Of a stretch of 64,000 nucleotides of DNA, positions 36,483-45,781 are shown piece after piece. The notes beneath the pieces are model-generated. The model had not been told where the DNA came from and made no database searches. It was given only the letters and a program-made list of their open reading frames with translations. Both the position numbers and the translations under genes were made by a program. This DNA comes from Methanoregula sp. (GTDB taxonomy: Archaea; Halobacteriota; Methanomicrobia; Methanomicrobiales; Methanospirillaceae): contig NZ_JAJRCG010000003.1 of NCBI RefSeq assembly GCF_028679125.1, positions 149,049-213,048 of the forward strand. The letters run 5' to 3'. The stretch's first letter is position 1. Every line of letters begins with the position of its first letter.

Positions 36483-37373
36483 ATGCGGATCGGGTATCCC
36501 TGCATCAACCGGAGCATCGGGTGCAGTGCCAACCGGACATTCCGGCTGGCATCATATTCAGAAGACCGTCTGCTCGGAACGGTTGCAGGAAACATTGCCT
36601 GCCTCCGGAAGATCCTTGCCTGGAACCAGAAGAACGACATCCTCTTCTTCCGGATCACCTCCGACTTAGTCCCGTTCGCATCCCACCCGGTCTGCACATT
36701 TCCCTGGCAGGAACAGTTCCGGGAAGAATTCGCAGCAACCGGTACGTTCATCAAAGAGGCGGGGATCCGGATCTCAATGCATCCGGACCAGTTCATTGTC
36801 CTCAATTCCCCGGATGAACGGGTGGTCTCGCGGAGCATCGATGAACTCGCCTACCATGCCCGGGTACTGGATGCAATGGGGCTTGATGCGAGCGCAAAGA
36901 TCCAGCTCCATGTTGGCGGCGTGTACGGAGATCCCGTGAAAAGCATTGCACGATTTGTCCGGGTGTACGGGCAGCTGGACCCTGCTATCCTCAGGAGGCT
37001 TGTTGTTGAGAACGATGACCAGCGGTTCACCGCATCAGACTGCCTGGAGATCCATGAACTGACCGGCATTCCGGTCCTGTTCGATGTCTTCCACCATACA
37101 TGCAGGAACAATGGGGAGGATCTCGATGAGATAATCCCGGCGATCAGTAAAACATGGCAACGAAGCGACGGGACGATGATGGCGGACTACAGTTCCCAGC
37201 ACCCGGAAAAACGGGCTGGGAGCCATGCAGAGCATATCGACATCACGGATTTCAAAAAGTTCCTGGCCATCTCACGAGCCACGGATATGGATATCATGCT
37301 TGAGATCAAGGACAAGGAGAACAGCGCTCTTGCCGCAGTTGCGCTTGCCCGGGCGGATCCACGGTTCGCGTAA
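36483..37373 (+). CDS. uvsE: UV damage endonuclease UvsE
   Basis: TIM-barrel nuclease (296 residues) that incises DNA 5' to UV photoproducts and other lesions. Diagnostic parts are MRIGYPCINRSIGC at the start, FRITSDLVPFASHP, ISMHPDQFIVLNS (metal-binding His), VVENDDQRF and LFDVFHHTCRNNG (metal ligands), and DIMLEIKDKENSAL near the end. Length is normal for the UVDE family. It starts 52 bases after tspO. Confidence 0.95.
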   Translation: MRIGYPCINRSIGCSANRTFRLASYSEDRLLGTVAGNIACLRKILAWNQKNDILFFRITSDLVPFASHPVCTFPWQEQFREEFAATGTFIKEAGIRISMHPDQFIVLNSPDERVVSRSIDELAYHARVLDAMGLDASAKIQLHVGGVYGDPVKSIARFVRVYGQLDPAILRRLVVENDDQRFTASDCLEIHELTGIPVLFDVFHHTCRNNGEDLDEIIPAISKTWQRSDGTMMADYSSQHPEKRAGSHAEHIDITDFKKFLAISRATDMDIMLEIKDKENSALAAVALARADPRFA

Positions 37374-37614
37374 CCGTACACGGAATTTTTCCGAACATCA
37401 CCATTTCCTGCCTTGCGGGATCGCCAGGATAGGAATTTCCTGTGGCAGAACGGTCACGAACGAAAAGAATCAAGGACAGATCCCGGAATCCAACATCACG
37501 ACGGTACGGTGGCAATCACCGCGGAGGAAACTCAACCGGGATATATGAAAAATTGCATCTTTTTAAAAACGCAAGTGGTTGTACCTGAAAAATTGATAGT
37601 GGTGTAGACAAAGA

Positions 37615-37695
37615 TTACTTCTTCTTTGCTGCCACCTTCTTTGCGGGTGCCTTTGCTTCCGGCTTCTTTGCCGCCGCCTTCTTTGCTGCTGCCAT
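37615..37695 (-). CDS. 26-residue Lys/Ala-rich peptide
   Basis: ATG at 37695 encodes MAAAKKAAAKKPEAKAPAKK followed by VAAKKK and a stop. Seven bases before the ATG is an excellent Shine-Dalgarno (GGAGGTGG), which argues for a real gene despite its size. The composition is like the tails of histone H1 and of some bacterial HU and AlgP proteins, so nucleic-acid binding is plausible. No larger parent gene is present here. Confidence 0.6.
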   Translation of the reverse strand: MAAAKKAAAKKPEAKAPAKKVAAKKK

Positions 37696-38073
37696 TCTGG
37701 AATCCACCTCCTACCGGATAGGGTTATGTTTTTTGTTATTTTCACAATTAATAAATATTTTGGTCGCAATAGCATTTTGGCGCATAGAATCGCTATAAAC
37801 CAGCACTTTAGCCAAAGAAAACGGGCACTATTTTCCAATAAACAAAGAATCAAAGTAATACATCAGGAAATGCGCAATCCTTTAAATTTCACTCTGTTTT
37901 AAATTTCATTGGCAATTCATTGGATTTTCTTCAAAGGCAGTCCATATACAGCCGGAAAAAACGCGCAGACGTAAGGCTTCCCGTGCCACATACAGAAACA
38001 CCCAGATTCATCCGGGCCGCATCGGCCGCATTGCGACAACAACATTTATTCACGTCCGCATCTACCGTTAGAT
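37696..38073. other. Intergenic region, promoters only
   Basis: Contains the ribosome site of the Lys/Ala peptide and A/T-rich stretches (ACAATTAATAAATATTTTGG near 37745) that may be its promoter. No other gene seen. Confidence 0.4.
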
Positions 38074-38415
38074 ATGAAAAAACAGTTCATTCTGGGACTT
38101 CTCGGAGGAGCCCTTGGCGTTATTGCTGCCGTCTACGTGATCGCGTCGGCCGTCAGTAATGACCAGCTGCTCTCAGGAGTCCAGACTGCCCTCTTCTCCA
38201 GTCTCGGGCTGATGGGTGCGGTCATTGCAAACAAAGAAACCCGGTTTGCGGGATGGATGCTCATCCTTGCAGCGGTCTTCATCACGCTCTCGGTCCCGCT
38301 TGCAGGATCATTAAACCTGCTCTTCCTCTACATGCCAGCCATTATCATCCTCGGAATCGCGGCAGTTCTCTGCTTTTTGGAGCCTGAAGAAATACCGGAA
38401 TCTGATCCGGAATAA
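38074..38415 (+). CDS. Small membrane protein, DUF4064-like
   Basis: A 113-residue protein with four predicted helices (about 5-25, 32-48, 56-75, 78-98) and an acidic C-terminal tail (CFLEPEEIPESDPE). The pattern FILGLLGGALGVIAAVY at the start and GWMLILAAVF resembles DUF4064-type proteins; this is a weak assignment. A T-rich stretch near 38429-38466 could terminate it. Confidence 0.6.
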   Translation: MKKQFILGLLGGALGVIAAVYVIASAVSNDQLLSGVQTALFSSLGLMGAVIANKETRFAGWMLILAAVFITLSVPLAGSLNLLFLYMPAIIILGIAAVLCFLEPEEIPESDPE

Positions 38416-38620
38416 GATATTCACGCTTTTTTTCCCGCCGGTTTTTCGGCCGGTTCTTTTTTGTCCCGGATGTTCAATGGACTGACTCCGCAGAATAAAT
38501 TCCTGATATCGCAGGTGCAGAGCCGAAGGGAGAGTCCCTGAAAGCGTCATACCATGCATCACATGGCATCTTCAGGCACGCATTTCTATAACGGATAAGA
38601 CGCTACAGAAGAGATAAAAA

Positions 38621-38986
38621 TTATTCCGGTTTTTCCGCAGGAGCCGCGTTTCCGGCGGTGTCCGTGCAGGTGGTCACTCCGGGCACCTGCTCAAGGAGGA
38701 TCCGGGAGATGAAGAAGTTCGCAAACGCGAGGATCGCGAAGAGGAAGATCGTCATACTGACGAGTACCCCATAGGAGCCCGCCTGCCCGTCCAGCAGGGC
38801 ATTGACGCCGAACAGGAGAACGGCAAGGGAAACCAGGCCGACTGCGATCAGCGTTGCCCGCGAGGCGGTGAACATCCGGCTCCTGATATCCGGGAAGATC
38901 AGAAGCCCGAAGAAGCCAAGTCCCCCGAATCCGACACCCGCAGCCAGCAGGATCCAGATGAGCAGGTCAATGAAGAGCGAACTCAT
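38621..38986 (-). CDS. MrpG/MnhG-like subunit
   Basis: A 121-residue, three-helix protein resembling the G subunit of Mrp-type cation/proton antiporters and related hydrogenase membrane modules. The LGFFGLLIFPDIRSRMFTAS segment corresponds to the conserved FPDxxxRxHA region of MnhG. The ATG overlaps the stop of the MrpF-like gene by 4 bases. No other Mrp subunit is nearby. Confidence 0.78.
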   Translation of the reverse strand: MSSLFIDLLIWILLAAGVGFGGLGFFGLLIFPDIRSRMFTASRATLIAVGLVSLAVLLFGVNALLDGQAGSYGVLVSMTIFLFAILAFANFFISRILLEQVPGVTTCTDTAGNAAPAEKPE

Positions 38987-39243
38987 GCCCCGGCACCCCC
39001 GGAAAACTTCACCCGTGCGATGATACCGGCGAGGCAGAGCAGGGCAATGACAATCGTCATTTCAAGGATGAAGAGGGTTCCCATCGCGATACTCAGGACA
39101 AGGCCGGCTGAAGAGCCGATCGTGACTGCCACCATTGCCGCAAGGTAACGGTCGTGCCGGTTCTTCGTGCACAGCACGCGGACGAGCGCCCCGGCCGTGA
39201 GGATGAAGAGGCAGACTGCGGCAAAAAGCCAGGTATCGATCAT
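38983..39243 (-). CDS. MrpF/MnhF-like subunit
   Basis: An 86-residue, three-helix protein. The order of helices and the segment AGALVRVLCTKNRHDRYLAAM match the R(V/L)xxGPxxxDRxxA region of MrpF in reduced form. The ATG at 39243 is preferred; an in-frame start 9 bases upstream exists. Alone with the G subunit, it may serve a partial antiporter or join subunits encoded elsewhere. Confidence 0.72.
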   Translation of the reverse strand: MIDTWLFAAVCLFILTAGALVRVLCTKNRHDRYLAAMVAVTIGSSAGLVLSIAMGTLFILEMTIVIALLCLAGIIARVKFSGGAGA

Positions 39244-39321
39244 GTCTACCATATGTGTGGGAAAGAAGGGTATTTATCAATACTCCCCGGCCCCGCGTTC
39301 ATTTTTATTTCCAGAGCACGT

Positions 39322-40752
39322 ATGCATACAGAGATGCACCCCTCCTATCTTGGCAAGATTCTGCTCCGCTGGTGCGATGCCTGCCATGCGCCGGTTCTTT
39401 CAAAACGCTGTGCCTGCGGGAACGAGACCCGCGAGGTCCCGGTCACTCCCCCGGGCGATGCCCGTCCTGCATTCCCGGACGATATTGCATTGATCAACAA
39501 AATCTATACAGACCATTTTGGCGCACCGCTGATTCCGGACGGCCACATTGCGCTCATGAACAAGGTTCCCGATGCGGACCGTATGGAGGAAATTATCATT
39601 GGTGGCGGGGTTGCCGGCATTATCCGGTATTTCCCGGACCGACATGAATGGGAGCCGGTCCCCCGGCCTGAAGCCTGCAGGGTCTTCACCCCGACCAAGC
39701 GGGTCGTTGTCGTGAGCGACGATGCGGTCCCGTTCATCCGCGACCAGGGCATGAGCGTGCTTGCCCCCGGCCTCGTTTCCATTGATGACGCTGTCCGGGC
39801 CGGCGACGAAGTCTTCATCCTTACCCGGGACGGCACCTGTATCGGCGTTGGCAGGGCCAAGGTCGATGCGGCAACAGCGCGTACCATGGGGAAAGGTTCT
39901 GTTGTCCGGACCCGGCGGAACATCGCTTCGCAGATCGTTTCAGGGGCGGCGACCTGGGACGATTGTGTGAAGGCAAACGCCCGCGTGCTCGAAGACGCAG
40001 AGTCGGAAGCGGTCGCGTTCGTGAAAGCGGTCACGGAACGAAACCCGAATCTTGTGGCAAATGTTTCGTACTCGGGAGGAAAGGACAGCCTTGCAACCCT
40101 GCTCGTCGTGACCAGGGCGATCGGAAAAGTCCCCCTGCTCTTTGCCGATACCGGCCTTGAATTCCCGGAGACCTACGCGAACGTGAAGGAAGTCTCGGAA
40201 AAATACGGCCTCGAGGTGCTCCGCACTGATGGCAACAACACGTTCTGGGAGACCTTTGCACAACAGGGCCCCCCCGCGGTCAATGCCCGCTGGTGCTGCA
40301 AGGTCTGCAAGCTGACACCCGTCACGAACAGTATTGCCACGCGATGGGGAGAATGCCTCTCCTTCATCGGCCAGCGGCGGTACGAGTCGGCCACCCGGGC
40401 GCAGAGCGACCGGGTCTGGCGGAACCGGAACGTCAGGGTCCAGTTATCCGCCGCGCCGATCCATAACTGGACCGCCCTCCATGTCTGGCTCTATATCATG
40501 CGGGAACAGGCACCGTACAATGTCCTGTACCGTCACCATCTCGACCGGATCGGCTGTTTCATGTGCCCGTCAAGCGATATGTCATTAATACACATGATCG
40601 CGAGGGATTACCCGGATCTCTGGCTGGGCTGGACCAGGAAACTCGAGGAATGGCAGCAGGCCCGGGGACTTCCCGCGGAATGGATCACGGAAGGGCGCTG
40701 GAGACTTAAAGAGGGGAAGGGGGAGAGCGATGACGCAGATAGCCATTATTGA
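39322..40752 (+). CDS. PAPS reductase-like protein with zinc ribbon and PUA domain
   Basis: A 476-residue cytoplasmic protein. It has an N-terminal cysteine cluster (RWCDACHAPVLSKRCACG), a PUA-like domain (~125-220, KRVVVVSDDAVPFIRDQGMS to GVGRAKVDA), a PP-loop ATP site (VSYSGGKDSLATLLVV) and a late cysteine set (RWCCKVCK, CFMCPSS). Methanogen members of this kind are annotated as phosphoadenosine phosphosulfate reductase, but the PUA domain suggests RNA thiolation as an alternative. A TTTTTATTT box ~20 bases before the ATG fits a leaderless start. It overlaps hisH by 23 bases. Confidence 0.88.
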   Translation: MHTEMHPSYLGKILLRWCDACHAPVLSKRCACGNETREVPVTPPGDARPAFPDDIALINKIYTDHFGAPLIPDGHIALMNKVPDADRMEEIIIGGGVAGIIRYFPDRHEWEPVPRPEACRVFTPTKRVVVVSDDAVPFIRDQGMSVLAPGLVSIDDAVRAGDEVFILTRDGTCIGVGRAKVDAATARTMGKGSVVRTRRNIASQIVSGAATWDDCVKANARVLEDAESEAVAFVKAVTERNPNLVANVSYSGGKDSLATLLVVTRAIGKVPLLFADTGLEFPETYANVKEVSEKYGLEVLRTDGNNTFWETFAQQGPPAVNARWCCKVCKLTPVTNSIATRWGECLSFIGQRRYESATRAQSDRVWRNRNVRVQLSAAPIHNWTALHVWLYIMREQAPYNVLYRHHLDRIGCFMCPSSDMSLIHMIARDYPDLWLGWTRKLEEWQQARGLPAEWITEGRWRLKEGKGESDDADSHY

Positions 40753-41335
40753 TTACGGGCTTGGGAACCTCCGGAGTGTTATCCGGGGACTGGAGAAGGC
40801 AGGCGCACGGGCTGTCATCACCGGTTCACCTGAAGAGATCGCTGCAGCGGACGGGCTCGTCCTGCCCGGCGTTGGCGCGTTTCACGAGGGGATGGACCAG
40901 TTAGGTCCCCTGCAGGATACCGTTGTCCGCGCAACCCGCGATGTACCGCTGCTGGGTATCTGTCTGGGGATGCAGATGCTCATGGAAACAAGCGAGGAGC
41001 ACGGGATCCATAACGGCCTCGGCCTCATCCCGGGCAGCGTGAAGCGGTTCCCGAAGACGCCCGGGTTCAAGGTCCCCCATATGGGGTGGAACGCGATTGT
41101 TCCGGAAAAACCGGACAATCCGCTCCTTGCCGGTATCCGCCCGGGCGAGTACATGTACTTCGTGCACTCATTCTACGCGGAGACTGCGCCGGAATACACG
41201 CTCACCTCAACGGAATATATCTGCCCGTTTTCCTCATCGGTCGTTAACGGGAATGTCTATGGCGTCCAGTTCCACCCGGAGAAGAGCGGGGCATACGGCC
41301 TTAAGATGCTGGAGAATTTCATCGGCATGATCTGA
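40730..41335 (+). CDS. hisH: Imidazole glycerol phosphate synthase, glutaminase subunit
   Basis: Supplies ammonia to HisF in histidine biosynthesis. The class I glutaminase triad is visible: nucleophile Cys in VPLLGICLGMQMLME, and His/Glu in VYGVQFHPEKSGAYG. The start IAIIDYGLGNLRSVIRGLEK is typical. It begins inside the preceding gene, with GGGGGAGAG as ribosome site. No other his genes are in the window. Confidence 0.97.
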   Translation: MTQIAIIDYGLGNLRSVIRGLEKAGARAVITGSPEEIAAADGLVLPGVGAFHEGMDQLGPLQDTVVRATRDVPLLGICLGMQMLMETSEEHGIHNGLGLIPGSVKRFPKTPGFKVPHMGWNAIVPEKPDNPLLAGIRPGEYMYFVHSFYAETAPEYTLTSTEYICPFSSSVVNGNVYGVQFHPEKSGAYGLKMLENFIGMI

Positions 41336-41423
41336 TCCGGCAGGGTTTTTTTTCGGATCCCCACCGGTCATTTTTGCAGTCATACAGATAAGATTTTAAT
41401 GCCGGACACAAGACCCTCTAGGC

Positions 41424-42251
41424 ATGAGAAAGATCCTCTGTATCGCATTACTCCTGCTCTGTATGGTCGGAACTGCGTCCGCATACAATATCTACCTGAA
41501 GTGCCCGACCAGCGTGCAGGCCGGCTTGCCGCTGAAATGTACGCTCGACAGCAGTTTCCCTCCAGGAACCACGTTCACCCTTTCACTGTACCAGTCCCAG
41601 TATACTGCCACCCAGATCAAAACCCAGAAAGTAACGGTCCAGGCAGACCACAAGACCATGAATCTTATTACGGATACCGACGGTCTGCCCGGGGGACAAT
41701 ACAAGATGGAACTGGAGTACAACAGTGCCGTTACTCCCAGTTCGGATTCCATTACCCTCCAGTTGATCACGATCATCGACCGGTCTGATGAGATCGAAAT
41801 CACCTCCCCGGTAACGCAGAATATCGATGGTGCTCTCCGTATTGAGGGCGAGATAAAGGACCTGGGAGACGGCGGCGTTGAGCTTGAGGTCAACGGCCCG
41901 GACGGCAGGATCTACGGCCCCCAGTGGATCGGGACCAAGGCCAGCATCAAGAACAATGCCGGTATCTTTACCCAGAAAGTGGACGTGACTTCCGGTGGCG
42001 ATTATACCGTCGACTTCTCTGATGCGAAAGGATATATCGGGACCAAATACTTCACGGTCGTTGCCCCGACAACGGTGGCAACTACCGTGCCGATAACAAC
42101 CGCTGTCGTAAAGATTACAAAGACCTCGGCAACTACGATCCCCACGCCGTGGCCGACCACAGCGAAGTCGCCTCTCTCCCCCCTGACCGTTCTGGTGGGT
42201 ATTGCAGGAGCAGGTATGCTGGCAGTACTGATGAGCCGAAAGAACCGGTAA
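41424..42251 (+). CDS. Secreted, membrane-anchored surface protein
   Basis: A 275-residue protein with a signal peptide (~1-20, ending GTASA), beta-rich domains (~21-215), a Thr/Pro-rich stalk (APTTVATTVPITTAVVKIT and on) and a C-terminal helix (LTVLVGIAGAGMLAVLM) followed by RKNR. This is the usual layout of methanogen surface proteins similar to DUF3821 members. Function is unknown; probable attachment to the cell surface. Confidence 0.75.
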   Translation: MRKILCIALLLLCMVGTASAYNIYLKCPTSVQAGLPLKCTLDSSFPPGTTFTLSLYQSQYTATQIKTQKVTVQADHKTMNLITDTDGLPGGQYKMELEYNSAVTPSSDSITLQLITIIDRSDEIEITSPVTQNIDGALRIEGEIKDLGDGGVELEVNGPDGRIYGPQWIGTKASIKNNAGIFTQKVDVTSGGDYTVDFSDAKGYIGTKYFTVVAPTTVATTVPITTAVVKITKTSATTIPTPWPTTAKSPLSPLTVLVGIAGAGMLAVLMSRKNR

Positions 42252-42348
42252 CGGGTCTTCTCCATATTTATCCAACAGAAAATCAATAATTTTATACCGG
42301 TAAACCGCATAATATGAAAATAAAAAGGGGTCCGTCGCCAGGCCGGCA

Positions 42349-42963
42349 TTACTTCTTTTTCCAGAGCCAGGCTTCGTAACAGAGCAGCACAACGATAACG
42401 AGCACTCCGCCAAGGAAGAAGGCAATGGCCGGATCCACTGCAGCCGCCGGTGAGGCAAAGGTATCATAACTGGTTTTCAGTACAATGTTGCCAGCCTCGT
42501 CTCCAGCTCCGGTTACCGTTGCGGTTGCCGGTGCCATTGTCCGGGAAAAGACCGCTTCGTTTGTGCCCCAGGAAGAGACCAGGGGCAGGAGGGATGAGAT
42601 CGCAAGCGAGGAGATGGCCACAATCCCGAAGAGGGATGCATATTTCAGCAGCAGGGAGCGGATATCTGACCGGCGCGGGGCAACGATCAGGAGCTGGTTG
42701 GTCAGCGAATAGAGTTTTACTTCCCTGCCCTTGACACTGTACTTTGTCTCCTCAACGGAGATTATCCCTGCTTCGAGCAGGTTCTCGACATGGTACTTGG
42801 CCGTGTTCATGGGGACCGCGAGCTTGTCTGCGATATCCGTCAGGCTCTTTGGGCCATCGGCAAGCAGGTTGAGGATATCCCCGGCAGTCGGGCTTCCCAT
42901 TGCTTTGCCGATCTTCTGTGCCCGCTCATCGCCGGGTTCCAGGACAAGGACATTATCAGACAT
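42349..42963 (-). CDS. Membrane-bound ArsR-like HTH transcription regulator
   Basis: A 204-residue protein with an N-terminal winged helix-turn-helix (about 15-85: MGSPTAGDILNLLADGPKSL, TDIADKLAVPMNTAKYHVEN, LLEAGIISV) and two transmembrane helices (about 105-125 and 177-197). An extracytoplasmic loop lies between them. The layout suggests a sensor that regulates DNA from the membrane. The ATG at 42963 overlaps the alaS stop by 8 bases, so it is translated after alaS. Confidence 0.82.
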   Translation of the reverse strand: MSDNVLVLEPGDERAQKIGKAMGSPTAGDILNLLADGPKSLTDIADKLAVPMNTAKYHVENLLEAGIISVEETKYSVKGREVKLYSLTNQLLIVAPRRSDIRSLLLKYASLFGIVAISSLAISSLLPLVSSWGTNEAVFSRTMAPATATVTGAGDEAGNIVLKTSYDTFASPAAAVDPAIAFFLGGVLVIVVLLCYEAWLWKKK

Positions 42964-45697
42964 GGAGTGAGGCAAGGATCCGTTCGCGTCCGACTTTCAG
43001 TGCCAGGTCAAGCTGGCCGAGCTCCGGCCCGCCGCCCTGGGCCAGGGTAGGTTTCCCGCCACCCTTGCCGCCGAGCAGACTGCAGACCTGCCCGATGATC
43101 TCGCCGGCATTCACCCGTGAGTCGCCGGATGCGAGCACCACCCGGGCGGTCTCACCGGCACCGGCGATGAGGGCAATCCCGCCCTTCTCCGCAACGGAAC
43201 TGGCAATGGCCGAGAGTTCTTTCTGCGGGAGATCGATGCGTTTCACGACAATCGTGATCCCGCCGGCAGTCTCTCCCACCAGGGTTCGCATCTCCAGCTC
43301 AACCAGCCGTGCACTCATGCGCTCGACTTCCTTCTTCTGGTCTTTCCATTCGGTGAAGAACCGGGTCACGGTTGCCGGCAGGTTCTCAAACTGGACGGAC
43401 AGCGTATCCGCAGATGCGGTGACGATCTGCTCCATGTGCTGCATGTAATAGATCGCAGCGATGCCGGCTGCGAACTCGATCCGCTCGATGCCGTCCTGGA
43501 TGTGCTCGACACGGATGATCTTGATGGACCCGACTTCGCCGGTACTCCGGCAATGGGTCCCGGCACAGGCCTCGATATCGCCCGCAACCTTGACAATCCG
43601 GATCTCCCGGCCTGGAGGAACGCCTCCCTGGTAGAGCGAGAAGCCGTACTTCTGCTCGGCTTTTGTCCGGTCTTCAACCGAGATCTCGACCGGCTGGCTC
43701 GTCATGATCATCCGATTGGCCGCGATCTCGATCCGGCGGAGTTCATCGGGCGTGATGTGCTTGAAGTGCCGGATATCAACACGGGAACTCTCTGCACCTT
43801 TCTGCGCCCCGGCCTGGTGGATATGGGCGCCGAGCACCTCCTTTGTCGCATGGAGGAGGATGTGGGTAGCCGTGTGGTGGCGCATGAGAGACCAGCGCCG
43901 CTCCTCGTCAACCATCCCTTTCACCCGATCGCCGCGGCGGAGAACGCCACCGGCGATATGGTGGAGGACGACCTCGCCGACTTTGACGACGCCATCGACA
44001 CGGACCATGCTCTCGGCGCTGACAAGGGTACCGGTATCAGCCGGCTGGCCGCCGCCTTCGGGATAGAAGAGGGTCTGATCGAGCACGGCATACTCATCGA
44101 AGAAATCAAGCACAACCGCCTCGAACTCGATGTCGGATGGCTGCTCGTAATAGAGTTTCTTCGTGGGGGGGAGGGCAGTCACCCGGCCGGTATACTTTGT
44201 GGTATTGTCCTCTTCTTTCTCATGCTTCGACTCGGAGTGCATGTCCGCGACAATCGAGTAGAAGTTGTCCGGCAGGTCGACCACCGCGCCCTCTTTTGCC
44301 GCGATCTCCTTGACCATCTCGGGCTGGATACCGTGGGAATCGTAGAGGGTCATGATCTCGGCAAGCGGAACGCGCTGGCTCTTGGCCTTGTAGGTCTTGG
44401 CCACTTTCTGGACGATCCGCGTTCCGCGTTCGAGCGTTGCTGCGTACTTCTCGGTCTCGCGGTCAATGATCTCCCGGACCACCGAAATATCCTGCTCGAA
44501 CTTACGGTCGCCGAGGATCTTTGTCTGCTGTTCGATCATGTCGGCAAGCGGTTCTTCGATCTTCAGGTCGTTCATCAGCCGGAGGGTGCGCCGGATGACA
44601 AGACGGGCGAGGTAACCTTCGCGGACATTGGAGGGCACGATGCAGTCGCCCAGCATAAAGGCAAGGCACCGCGAGTGGTCGACAATGGCATAGACCTTCT
44701 CGACCGGGGTGATCATCTTGTCCAGCTTATCGGGGGAGATGTCAATTGCTGCTGCCACTTTCTTTCTCAGGTTGAAGAGGTTGGTGCCCGAGATATCCAT
44801 GAGGCCGGCAAATTTCGCGTTGAGGGAAAGGATCTTGGTATACTCCTTGTTGTCAAGCATGTGGTCGAGCCCGGCAGCGTTCATGACATGGCTGACCATC
44901 TCCGGGAATACCGCGTCGTAGATAGTGGGAGAGCCTTTCGAGGCCCAGACGAGCCGTTCCAGGCCATAGCCGGTATCGACGATCCGGAGCTTCATCGGGT
45001 AATACATCTCGCCCTTGAGATCATAGCCCTGCCCTTCTGTCTTCTGGCGTCCAAGGCTCATGAAGACGAGCGTGGCAACCTCGAGGCCACCCATAAGGAC
45101 CTCTACGCTGGGGCCGGCATTGCCGCCGCCGATCCACGGGTTCTCCTTGTAGGTAACGTTGTTGATGTCGCCACCGATGGAGGCGAGGAACTGATCGCAG
45201 AGCTCGACGGTCCGGTCCTTCCAGTAGATCTCCTCGGTCGGGGTGTTGAAGGCGTGGTGAGCCATCATCTCGAACGTAGTCAGGTGCCGGCCGGATTTTC
45301 CCACCGAGTCCAGGTCGTTCAAACGGATGCACGGCTGGGAGATGGTGAGCGGGTTTGCCGGCGGGGGGACGATACCGCTCGTCACGAACGGCTGGAAGTC
45401 TGCGATGGACGCGATGGTCAGGTAAATATCGTCGCGCCACCGGGCTGCAACCGGATAGCGTTCCACCCGGGTGTGCCCCTGTTTCTCAAAAAACGAGAGG
45501 TATGCCTCACGCATCGTGTCGAGCGTGTGGGGCCGGAAGATCGGATCGCCAATAAAATTATAGGGTTCGCAGGGCGCATCCCCGCAGACCTCCCGCGAGG
45601 GATCGCGGGTCCAGAAGGCCGAGCCGCATGCCTTGCAGATCTTGCGGACAAACCCCTGGGTTTTGAAATAATCAAGCTGGTATTCCTCTTCAAGCAT
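42956..45697 (-). CDS. alaS: Alanyl-tRNA synthetase, archaeal type
   Basis: Charges tRNA-Ala. The 913-residue chain has the archaeal N-terminal extension (VRKICKACGSAFWTRDPSRE, a zinc-like cysteine pair), the class II core (RDDIYLTIASIADFQPFVTS, HLTTFEMMAHHAFN), the tRNA-binding domain, the editing domain with zinc-site residues RHHTATHILLHA and CAGTHCRSTGEVGSIKI, and a C-terminal dimerisation domain. The ATG at 45697 is used. Confidence 0.97.
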   Translation of the reverse strand: MLEEEYQLDYFKTQGFVRKICKACGSAFWTRDPSREVCGDAPCEPYNFIGDPIFRPHTLDTMREAYLSFFEKQGHTRVERYPVAARWRDDIYLTIASIADFQPFVTSGIVPPPANPLTISQPCIRLNDLDSVGKSGRHLTTFEMMAHHAFNTPTEEIYWKDRTVELCDQFLASIGGDINNVTYKENPWIGGGNAGPSVEVLMGGLEVATLVFMSLGRQKTEGQGYDLKGEMYYPMKLRIVDTGYGLERLVWASKGSPTIYDAVFPEMVSHVMNAAGLDHMLDNKEYTKILSLNAKFAGLMDISGTNLFNLRKKVAAAIDISPDKLDKMITPVEKVYAIVDHSRCLAFMLGDCIVPSNVREGYLARLVIRRTLRLMNDLKIEEPLADMIEQQTKILGDRKFEQDISVVREIIDRETEKYAATLERGTRIVQKVAKTYKAKSQRVPLAEIMTLYDSHGIQPEMVKEIAAKEGAVVDLPDNFYSIVADMHSESKHEKEEDNTTKYTGRVTALPPTKKLYYEQPSDIEFEAVVLDFFDEYAVLDQTLFYPEGGGQPADTGTLVSAESMVRVDGVVKVGEVVLHHIAGGVLRRGDRVKGMVDEERRWSLMRHHTATHILLHATKEVLGAHIHQAGAQKGAESSRVDIRHFKHITPDELRRIEIAANRMIMTSQPVEISVEDRTKAEQKYGFSLYQGGVPPGREIRIVKVAGDIEACAGTHCRSTGEVGSIKIIRVEHIQDGIERIEFAAGIAAIYYMQHMEQIVTASADTLSVQFENLPATVTRFFTEWKDQKKEVERMSARLVELEMRTLVGETAGGITIVVKRIDLPQKELSAIASSVAEKGGIALIAGAGETARVVLASGDSRVNAGEIIGQVCSLLGGKGGGKPTLAQGGGPELGQLDLALKVGRERILASLHV

Positions 45698-45781
45698 GGA
45701 TTGATCACGTATCGTCAGTACTATTGACTACAAACGCTAATCTAGGTTTTGCTCGAAGCAGTTGTCAAAAGAGACGTGAGA

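Noticed and set aside
43436..45727. 763-codon open frame antisense to alaS
   Set aside because: Shadow of alaS; no start signal or family features.
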